From Clostridia bacterium (GTDB taxonomy: Bacteria; Bacillota; Clostridia; Christensenellales; UBA3700): a DNA stretch of 54,660 bases. This document shows, piece after piece, positions 43,812-53,100 of this stretch. The position numbers were made by a program, and so were the translations under genes. The DNA lies in contig JAIEDA010000007.1 in the NCBI GenBank assembly GCA_029068165.1, positions 1-54,660 of the forward strand, written 5' to 3'. Numbering within the stretch: position 1 is the first letter of the stretch; every line of letters starts with the position of its first letter. Under the pieces are notes generated by a model. The model was given only the letters and a program-made list of their open reading frames with translations, searched no databases and had not been told where the DNA came from.

Positions 43812-44513
43812 ATGATTTTTTCAGGACTTTTGGGATTATTAAGCAGCGTATTTTTCTTTAGCGGATACATCAGCAATAAAAACGCTTTTCCAAAGCCGCT
43901 TGATCCGGAGAAGGAAAAACAGCTTTTGGAGCAAATGTATGCGGGCAGCAAAGAAGCTAAAGAAGAGCTTGCCAAACATAATATGAGGCTGGTCGTGCAC
44001 GTTGTAAAGAAGTTTTCCAACTATCACGACAACGACGAATTGATAAGCGTAGGCTCGATAGGATTGGTCAAAGCTCTCAACACGTATTCGCCCGAAAAGG
44101 GAACTCAGTTTGCTACTTACGCCGCGCGCTGCATAGAAAACGAGATACTGATGACTTGGAGAGCGAACAAGAAAAACCTCAACAATAAATCACTTTACGA
44201 ACCCGTCAGCTTTGACAAAGAGGGCAACGAAGTTACGCTCATTGACCTGATCAGCCAAGACGAAGACAGCGTTATGGGAATAGTTGAGAGTAGATTTACG
44301 TCGCAAAAGCTTATGGAAATCATCAAGCAGCAGCTTTCGGAAAGAGAGTACAACATTATTAAGCTTCGATACGGGCTTGACGGCAACGAGCCGCTTACGC
44401 AAAAAGAAGTAGCGAAAATATTCAAAATTTCTCGCTCGTACGTATCGAGGATAGAAACTAAAGTTTTGCTAAAACTTCGTCAGTATATGGAAAAGGAAAA
44501 GATTTATTTGTAA
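43812..44513 (+). CDS. sigK: sporulation sigma factor SigK (uninterrupted)
   Basis: The late mother-cell sigma factor controlling coat and cortex genes. The 233 residues start with a hydrophobic pro-sequence (IFSGLLGLLSSVFFFSGYI, about 2-20) and the SigK hallmark NKNAFPKPLDPEKEK. Region 2 (NMRLVVHVVKKF...ELISVGSIGLVKALNTYS) and region 4 (LTQKEVAKIFKISRSYVSRIETKV) follow. The gene is continuous, without a skin-type insertion. Removal of the pro-sequence would need SpoIVFB, which is not in view. The ribosome site is GGAGG. Confidence 0.92.
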   Translation: MIFSGLLGLLSSVFFFSGYISNKNAFPKPLDPEKEKQLLEQMYAGSKEAKEELAKHNMRLVVHVVKKFSNYHDNDELISVGSIGLVKALNTYSPEKGTQFATYAARCIENEILMTWRANKKNLNNKSLYEPVSFDKEGNEVTLIDLISQDEDSVMGIVESRFTSQKLMEIIKQQLSEREYNIIKLRYGLDGNEPLTQKEVAKIFKISRSYVSRIETKVLLKLRQYMEKEKIYL

Positions 44514-44583
44514 AACTAAGCAAGCTGATATTAGCGAGCGCAGCGATATTATAGGATTTTCGAAGTCGGTTTTAATTTGCGTC

Positions 44584-44613
44584 TTGAAATTCGCCATAGT
44601 TATATGATATAAT
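44584..44613 (+). promoter_or_regulatory. sigma-A promoter of the GH36-like gene
   Basis: TTGAAA (44584-44589), 18 bases and TATAAT (44608-44613). The leader would be about 22 bases with no clear ribosome site. Confidence 0.6.
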
Positions 44614-44641
44614 ATATAAAAATAATTATTATGGTAAGCAA

Positions 44642-46624
44642 ATGGAATTTACAACTTCAAAGTTAATCAAAGGTTTGGATATTGTCGGCGGGAAAATTGT
44701 CGGTTCGTATCTAGTCAATAGAGTAAGCGGAAAACGTTATGATATCAACGGCGTTGAGTTTGGCATATCGTTTTACGTCAAAAGCGGTATAATGCGCAAG
44801 AAAGTTTATTTCGACAGCGCAGCCGCAGCTGTTATATCTCAAAGCGCTAACGGCGTCGAGTTTGCCGCTACCGTAGGCGGTGTAGATTGGAACGTATTCG
44901 TTGAATATACTTCCGATACCGCGTCGGGAGTATTGAGAAAGACGGTTGCAATCAAAGTAAGCGACCCCGAGCTTGTGATAGATTATATACAGCTTGACGG
45001 GTTTGACGCGAGCAGTTGCGAGTTTAGTTGGAGCATACCCAAGGCTGACGAGCGCGTTTTCATACCCGCATACGTCACCACTATGGGACAGCCGTACTAC
45101 GTTGGGGATATGTTCTTTGGCGGAGAGTTTCCAGTCGCCGACAACAGGATAGAGAAAGGCTACGCTTTTTCGCGATATTATATCGGACGCGCGTTCAAGG
45201 ATATTGCGAATAAGGGTGAGTATAAGACTGTTCCGTTTGTGATAGGTAGCGGCTCAAAAGCCGATTTCCATACGCTTAGAAGCGAGTTTTTTGAGTATAT
45301 TTCCACGATAAGCGCGCAACCGACTAAATTTAGAATTCAGTTCAACAGTTGGTACGACAATATGTTGGATATCAATGGGGAAAATATAGAAAATTCTTTC
45401 AGGGCGATAGCGACGGGATTTGAAAAAGTCGGATTGAGAGCGCTGGATTGCTACGTGGTGGACGACGGCTGGATTGACTATACTTCGCCAAAGTTTTGGG
45501 AGTTTGACAGTAAAAAGTTTGAGGACGGCTTCAATAAGGAAAGTTTGCTTACCAAGGAGTTGGGCTCTACTTTTGGAGTTTGGTTCGGCCCGCGCGGGGG
45601 ATATACTCGCCAAACGGTTAAGTATGCAAAACTCTTGGAAAGTATAGGCTATCCGAGTTGCCGCCAGTCGCGAGATATTTGTACTTGCAATCCGAGGTAT
45701 ATCAAAGACCTTTGCGCTCGAATGGCTGAGTTTTGCATAAAGTACAACGTAAGCTATTTCAAGATAGACGGTTTTGCAGTGACGCCGTGCAAGTCGAGTT
45801 CCCACGGACATCCGAAAGGCAAGGGCGACGGACTGTATTTCTATACGTACTTATGGGAAGAGTGGACGAAAGGTTTTGAGCAAATTAGAAAAGCGCGTCC
45901 CGACGTCTTTCTCAACGTCACTTCGTACGCGCATTGCAGTCCGTGGTTTTTAAAATGGTGCGACGCTGTTTGGCTCAACAACTGCGCGGATATGGGCTAC
46001 GATGGCAAAGGCGACGACTTGTCGCAGTGTCTAAACTATAGAGACGGCAAATATAGAGATTTCTTTGAAGTTCGTCAGCTACAATTTCCCGTTAGCAACT
46101 TGTATAATCACGAGCCTTGTTACGCTAGGCGCAACTGTAATCCGCCGCTGCGGGGCAATATTCACGAGCCTTGCGAAGCGCACCCGACGGTAGTATACAA
46201 CGACGAGCAGTTTAAAGCTTATTTATATACTTGTATGATGAGAGGAACAGGCTTTGTCGAGCTGTATTTTACGCCCGAGATGATGGACGGAGAAAAGTAT
46301 AAGATTGCGGCTACAGTTTTGACTTGGGCGGAAGAGAATTTTGACGTATTAAGAAAAAGCAGGTTCTTTGGAGATTCGCCTGAAAAAGGTTGCGCGTACG
46401 GGTACTACGCTAAAGACGGCGATAGAGCGATACTGTATATCCGCAATAGCTCAAACGAAGCAAAATCATATACTTTGGACGAATACTTATTAGATTTCGG
46501 CGAAAGCAAAATCGAGGTTGAAGAGTTTTATCCCAAAGACGGGGAAAAGTTTGCAGTCAAGGGAAAGTTGGAAATAAATCTTTCACCTTATGAAATTCGT
46601 CTTTTCAATTTGAAAAAAGTCTAA
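44642..46624 (+). CDS. GH36/clan-D-like alpha-glycosidase
   Basis: A 660-residue protein without signal peptide, so probably cytoplasmic. The N-terminal half (1-225) is a beta-sandwich. A TIM-barrel part follows with FNSWYD (235-240), VDDGW (273-277), WFGPRGG (314-320) and YFKIDGFA, where Asp376 in the K-x-D motif is the likely nucleophile. These are melibiase-type (clan GH-D) features. The general acid (usually in an SDxxD-type context) is not obvious; ADMGYDGKGDD near 455 is a candidate region. Substrate is unknown: alpha-galactoside is the simplest guess, in keeping with galK at the other end of the window, but other alpha-linked sugars are possible. Confidence 0.7.
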   Translation: MEFTTSKLIKGLDIVGGKIVGSYLVNRVSGKRYDINGVEFGISFYVKSGIMRKKVYFDSAAAAVISQSANGVEFAATVGGVDWNVFVEYTSDTASGVLRKTVAIKVSDPELVIDYIQLDGFDASSCEFSWSIPKADERVFIPAYVTTMGQPYYVGDMFFGGEFPVADNRIEKGYAFSRYYIGRAFKDIANKGEYKTVPFVIGSGSKADFHTLRSEFFEYISTISAQPTKFRIQFNSWYDNMLDINGENIENSFRAIATGFEKVGLRALDCYVVDDGWIDYTSPKFWEFDSKKFEDGFNKESLLTKELGSTFGVWFGPRGGYTRQTVKYAKLLESIGYPSCRQSRDICTCNPRYIKDLCARMAEFCIKYNVSYFKIDGFAVTPCKSSSHGHPKGKGDGLYFYTYLWEEWTKGFEQIRKARPDVFLNVTSYAHCSPWFLKWCDAVWLNNCADMGYDGKGDDLSQCLNYRDGKYRDFFEVRQLQFPVSNLYNHEPCYARRNCNPPLRGNIHEPCEAHPTVVYNDEQFKAYLYTCMMRGTGFVELYFTPEMMDGEKYKIAATVLTWAEENFDVLRKSRFFGDSPEKGCAYGYYAKDGDRAILYIRNSSNEAKSYTLDEYLLDFGESKIEVEEFYPKDGEKFAVKGKLEINLSPYEIRLFNLKKV

Positions 46625-46689
46625 TATACGCCGCAGTGTCGTCTTATAAGCTCTTTGAAAATAGCTGAGAGCGCGGCGGCGATTTGCGT

Positions 46690-46718
46690 TTGACAAGCCG
46701 AAAATAATTTGATACAAT
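46690..46718 (+). promoter_or_regulatory. sigma-A promoter of rnpB
   Basis: TTGACA (46690-46695), 17 bases and TACAAT (46713-46718), a strong promoter with the start near 46725. Confidence 0.9.
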
Positions 46719-46724
46719 ATATCG

Positions 46725-47054
46725 GCAAGACAGCCAGACTATCGCAGACCGCAAGGGATGAGGAAAGTCCGAGCACCGCAAGGCAGAGTGCCGGCTAACT
46801 ACCGGTCAAGGCGACTTGAAGGAAAGTGCAACAGAAATAGACCGCCGATTTTATATCGGTAAGGATGGAAAGGCGGGGTAAGAGCCCACCGTCTTTGAGG
46901 TAACTCGAAGAGCCCTGTAAACCCCACTCGGTGCAAGAGAAAATCGACGTTAAAGTAGCCTGCCAGTCGAAAAAAATCGCTTGAGCGTATCGGTAACGCT
47001 ACGCCTAGACAGATGATAGTCTAATACAGAACTCGGCTTATAGACTGTCTTGCA
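46725..47054 (+). ncRNA. rnpB: RNase P RNA
   Basis: The catalytic RNA that matures tRNA 5' ends. The universally conserved blocks are present: GAGGAAAGTCCGAGCACC near 46760, ACAGAAATAGACCGCC, TAAGAGCCCACCG, CTGTAAACCCCACTCGGTGCAAGAG and, near the 3' end, AGATGATAGTC and TACAGAACTCGGCTTAT. GCAAGACAG at 46725-46733 pairs with CTGTCTTGC at 47045-47053, closing P1. The length is about 330 bases, somewhat short. Ends are estimated from P1. Confidence 0.96.
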
Positions 47055-47059
47055 TAAAA

Positions 47060-47087
47060 ACACCGCGCTTGCGGTGTATTTTTTTTG
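47060..47087 (+). terminator. terminator after rnpB
   Basis: ACACCGC (47060-47066), a GCTT loop, GCGGTGT (47071-47077) and a long T run. Confidence 0.92.
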
Positions 47088-47110
47088 CTCTCGCTGACAA
47101 TAATTAACGT

Positions 47111-50100
47111 ATGTTGTACGCAGTTATTACGATATTGTTTATATTATTGATAGTGTTTACGTTGTTTGCAAAACGTTCGGTTAGCGGCGAGGAGTTTACC
47201 TCGACGATGAGCGACAAAGACTTGGAGGACAACGTAAAACGCCTTGCAATTTCATTGAGAAGCGGAGAACTTGTCGGCTCTATTCCCAACATCAACACGC
47301 ATTTAAGAACAATAAAAAGAGCTTATAAAACTCTTTTGGACAAAGTTGACAAAGGCTTAACGCTCTATGAATGCGAGCGGTGGCTTTACGAAAATTATTA
47401 CGCTGTAACCATCAACGTTAAGCAAAGCGATTACAAGTCGTTTAGTAAGCTCACGCACAAGAAAAACAACGTGAGAATTTTACAGCTTGCGAGGTTTATG
47501 GTGGCTTCATCTAATTGCAATCTTACGGCGGAAAATATTCGCCAAACGGTAAGCGTTTTCAACGATTATACGCCTCTTCATTACGAAGAAACTCTCAATT
47601 TGGATAAAGCTTTAGTCTACGCGCTTATCGAGAGAATTGCTAAAATCGCAAAGGATATAGTATCAACTGAAAAGCTGCGAGAGCAGGCGGAAAACGATCA
47701 AGAACCCGTAAAAAGACTTTGCAAGTACGACGCCTATCTTTACTTTTTTAAACACTCGGGCAAGTATTTGGACGAAAAATATTTCTATAAAATCAACGAC
47801 ATTAATCCTGATAAAATTGATACGTCGTTTGCCAACAATCTTGTGGATATGAGCGTACTTATATCCAACTGCATTTCCTCGCTCAAAAAATTGGAAGACG
47901 TTTTTGCCGACGATTTTAGAATAGAACTTTGTTCTACTTACAATATCATATCTCAAGACGAAACGTACAAAAATATGGATATGTGTTCGAAGTATGCGTA
48001 TTTGAGCGCAATAAGCAAGCTTTCGGGACTCTACGGCGCGAGCGAGCGTTCTATCGCCAAATCGGCTATGGAACTTGCAAAACTGTATGGCGTACATTTC
48101 GGAGAGATAATATACGACTATAGGTACGCGATAAAAGCGCATATACATTCCATAACTCCGTCAGTGCTCAAAAAGCCCACGACGAAACTCGATCAAAGGA
48201 TGTACGCAACGGTAATTTCGCTCGTTGCAATTTTGCTAACGGGTTTGAGCGTGATCTTTTTGAAGTCGTGGCAGCTAAGGCTTACGGTTGGAATAATTAT
48301 GCCGTTTGCTTCAATTCCGCTCGCAAGGTTTGCGGTAAGTCTATTGGTAGATAGGCTTTTGCCATCAAGAAACGTGCCGTCAATGAACTATATAACCTTG
48401 CCCGAAGAAGGAAGAACTCTCGTCGTGAAAAACGAGTTTTTGACTTCGGCAAAGCAGGCAAGAGAGGCTTGCGACAGCTTGCTTGCTTTGGCTTCGTCCA
48501 ACGTGGACGAAATGTTGGAGTACGCGCTTCTAGTCGATTTGAAATCGTGCGATAGCGAGGTAAGCGAAAGCGACGGGGAGATTATCAAAGTGCTCGAGCG
48601 GCTAAAAGATTATCCTCATATCAACGCGTTTGTAAGAAAGCGTAAAAATATAGCGGGAAAGTGGCAAGCTTACGAGAGAAAGAGAGGCGCGACGAATACG
48701 CTCAATCTTGCGTTGACGAGCGGTAATTTCGAGGACTTTTCTTTTGTATTGAGAGAGCAAAAAACTCCCAACTTCGTAATGCTTTTGGACGACGACAACA
48801 CTGTGCTTCCTGGGACGGTCAAACGCGCGGTAAACACTATGTTGCATCCGCTTAACAGCAAATATACGCTTATGACATTTCGCTCTAAGTATCGACTGTC
48901 TTCGCTCAACACGCTTTGGTCAAAGACTTACAAATCGGATAGCGGCGTGGACGGTTACTGCAATTACGGAGATTTCTACTATAAGATTTCGGGAAGAGCA
49001 ATTTACTGCGGCAAAGGTATCTACAGGCTTAATGAGTATGCCGCTCAAATTGACGGTCAGCTGCCTGACAATAGGATATTAAGTCACGACATTATTGAGG
49101 GCGCGATAGTGCCGACGGGCAGTCTTGCGTTGCCAACCTACGAGGACGCGTCGACGAGTTTCGTCAGTCACAATATACGTCAAAACCGTTGGGAGCGAGG
49201 GGACTTGCTGCTCCTACCGTATATCTTTTCCAAAAAAGTTTCGCAACCTTTTTATAGGTACGTTATAGCATACAACGCGCTCAAGACGGTTATACCTATC
49301 TTGCAATTAGTTCTTTTGATAGCGCTGTTCGTTACGCTGGAGCCGCTGCTGTTTATCGCGCTCGGGGTGAGCGTATTCGCGATATGGCTGATAAGGTTTG
49401 GGCTGTGTTTGAACGCGCTCGGCTACGATAAGCGAGCAAGGTACGTCTTTAAAGAGTTCTTCGGACAAATCATAGAAATGGTATACGAAATTATTACGCT
49501 GCCGTTCTACGCGACGGGCGGAATTTTACTATGGCTGAAAATGGCGTACAAGCTCGTATTTGACAGAAAAAAACTTTTGGAGTGGAAGACTTTCTATTCC
49601 TCGCAACGTCAAAACGGCTATTCCAAGCACGCGCAAATGATTTTGCCAAGCATAGTATTGTCGATTATTTTGGGCGGGATATTCTATACCAACGTCTATC
49701 TTTTAGCGTATTTGGCGGCGTACATTATAGTCGTAAATTTGCTATATTTTTGTTCAAGAGAGAGGGAGAAGTCTATAAAAGTACAAAAAGCCGACAGGGA
49801 ATTTTTGATGGACTTGGCGCATAGGACTTGCAAATACTTTGAAAGCAATCTCAAAGACAGGACCTTGATTTGCGACAACTATCAAGCTTTTCCTAAGAAA
49901 GAGGCCAACAGCTTTACTTCTCCTACGAATATAGGTTTTGCGCTTTTGTCGTATATTTGTTCGTACAAAATTGGAAGGATAACCGACGAAGAATGTATGA
50001 AGAAGCTTGAAGAGCAAATCTCAATGATAGAGAGTTTGGAAAAATATGAAGGGCATCTCTATAATTGGTATTCGCTATCGAATAAAAGACCGTTGCCGCC

Positions 50101-53100
50101 GTACTTCGTATCGAGCGTAGACAGCGGTAATTTCATAGCGAGTCTAATCGTTTGTAAGCAGTTTGTCAAAGACGCGGACGAAAAGCTGTACTTGCGCATT
50201 AATCGACTTATCGGCGAAGTGAATTTTGAAGCGCTTTACGACGCGTCGAAAGGCAAATTTCATATCGGGTACAATAAAGCGGAAGGAAAGTTTGAAGGGC
50301 ATTACGATATGCTGGCTTCGGAATCTCGCACGCTTTGCTATATTGCGTCGGCGCTTAAAGGCGATACTCGGTTTTGGGACGGATTGGCTAGAAATATAGC
50401 GAAAATCAACGGCAATACGCTTATATCTTGGTCGGGTACGGCTTTCGAATATCTAATGCCGCAAATCTTTTTGAGCGACTGTAAGGACAGCTTGCTCTCG
50501 TCTAGCGTAAACAACGTAATCAAAATTATGACAAAAGCGAAATGTTGCGGGGTTTGGGGCATAAGCGAGAGCTGCTATTACGAATTTAACGACGACGACA
50601 ACTATAAATATTCGGCGTTCGGCGTGAGCAGTATAAGTCTAAGCGCGGTCAAAGACAAGTGCGTGATAAGTCCGTATTCTTCAGCGCTTACGCTAAAATA
50701 TATTCCTGATAAGGCGGTTCGCAACCTTAAAAATCTCGCCGACGAGGGTGCGCTCACGCATCAGGGAATGTACGACGCGATAGATTACACGGGCGGCAAA
50801 AATATAGTTGCGACTTTGATGTCGCACCACCAAGGAATGATATTGTGTTCGATAGTCAACGCGCTTTACGACGATTATTTCGTCAAACTTTTTATGAGCG
50901 ACAGCGCAATGAGCGGCGGAAGTCTTATGTTGGAGGAGCAAATCCCCACGGCAAGAAGCAAATCGACGAAGAAGTTTGACTTTGTTTACAAAGACGCTAC
51001 CGGCAACGATTATCAACTGAGCGGCGAGTGTATTGGCTTTCCTAAAGTCAACGCGTTGTCCAACGGACATTTTTCGTGCGTTATCGACTCTTTAGGTTGC
51101 GGTTATGCGTACGCAAAAGGCAAGTATATAAACAAGCCGCCGCTTAGAATAGACGAAACAAAAGGCGGATTCTTCTATATTTGCGACGAGGGCGAGCTGT
51201 ATTCTCCCACGTACGCGCCGTTTAGAAAAGATAAGTGTACTTTTACTTTCAAACCGTATGAGAGCGTGTTTGAAAATGTGGACAGGTCGTGCAAGATGAG
51301 CGTATACGTTCCGCAAAACAGCAACTGCGAGATTAGAAAAATACGAATTTACAACGATAGCGACAGCGAAAAGACCGTTAAGTGCGGTTATTGCGAAGAG
51401 ATAGCGTTGACGGATTTCGGAGCAACATTTTCTCATCCCGCGTTCAACGATATGTTCGTATCGACGAGCGTAGACGGAGAAACCAACGCGCTTATCGCTA
51501 AAAGATGCGCGAGAAGTTATTACGGCGACTGCTATACGTCTTTGAGCGTATCGGGCGTAGATAAATTACAATACGAGAGCAACCTGTTCAATTTTGTGGG
51601 CAGGGAAAGAACCTTCGCCAATCCTAAGATTTTCGAAAGTAGCGAGAAAAGCGGGGTGAGCGTGGGCGAGGTGCTGAATCCCTGTCTTGGCTTTATCGGC
51701 GAAGTAACGCTTCCACCTCGAGGGGAAAAGGAAATATATTGCGTGAAGTTCTATGACAGCGATTTGACATCGCTCAAGAGTAATCTCGAACAAAGCAGGA
51801 TGTTGGATTTTGCAAAATATTCCTATGAAAGCGCAAGGCTTACAATGCTCTCAAAGGCGTATAAATATCAAATCAACGACAAAATAAGCGATGTGATTTG
51901 CCGTATCGGAACCAACGTCTTATATAGGCCGTACTCAAAAGAGCGGTTGAGCTCGATTGCGAGCAATCCGCAGGAAATACTGCCTATGGGACTTGATAAG
52001 AGAAAAAAATATATCTACTTCGAGCATTTTTCGCACGACGAGCTGCTTAAGAATTTGATATACGCAACCATCTATTTGAATATGGCTTCGATAAAATATA
52101 CGCTAGTAGTCGCCTATAGAGCCGATTCTCAAAGCAACGAGAGCGCGTTGAAATCGTTTATCGACCTTACTAATATCGGGGATATTTTACAGCTTGACTG
52201 TATTAAGTTTTTGCGGCTGAACGGACTTGACGGGGCAACGCTTGCGCTAATCAAGGAGCACGCTTTTGAAGTGTTCGACAAGTCGCCTAAAAACGTCGCG
52301 CCGCAAGCCTTGGACAAACTTGAAATGCATTTCCCAACGCTCGTTTATGCTGAGAAGTCGGCGCATAGAGAAGCAATCTATTCAAAACTTGACAACGGGA
52401 TCGTCAAGCCTTGCGGCAGCGGCGGTTTTGATAAATATGGAAATTATATAGTAACACAAACTCCGCATCTTCCTTATTCCAACGTAATATGCGGCGAGGA
52501 AGGCGGTTTTGTCGCAACTCAAAACGGCGGCGGCTTCGACTATTTTTCAAATAGTAATTTATTCCGCGTAACCGAGTGGAAAAACAATCCGGTATTCGAT
52601 TTGCCTTGCGAGGAAGTTTACGCTGAGATAGACGGACTGCGAAGAATAAATAAGTTGGTCGAGGGCGGTTTCGTAAAGCACTCGCCGGGTAGCAGCGAGT
52701 TTTGCGGCAGTATAAACGGAGTAGAGTTTTGCGTTAAGGAATGTTTGATAAAGGACGGAAAAGCTAAAGTAATCAAGGTCAATTTGTCCAAGCCTAAAGA
52801 CGGTATAAACGGCGCTCGAGTGCTGTTTAAGCTAAACGCGATGCTTGGAGATTTGCCGTACAATCAAATGATATTCGACGAGCAGTTGAGCGAAAACTTG
52901 ATTCAAGTATCCAACGCTTTCAACGGCAAGAGCGCGTATATAAAGACCAGCTCGGATTGCATTTTAGTGCCCAACAAATCTTGCTTTGCTGGCGGCGAAA
53001 GCGTGATTGGACTTGGCGAAGGTAAGTGCGATTTTTACTATCCGTCGCATACGCTTACGACAAAAACTTTGAGCGGAAAGAGCATTGAAATTTATATTGC

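Noticed and set aside
43812..44513. skin-type interruption of sigK
   Set aside because: The reading frame from pro-sequence to region 4 is continuous and no recombinase is present.
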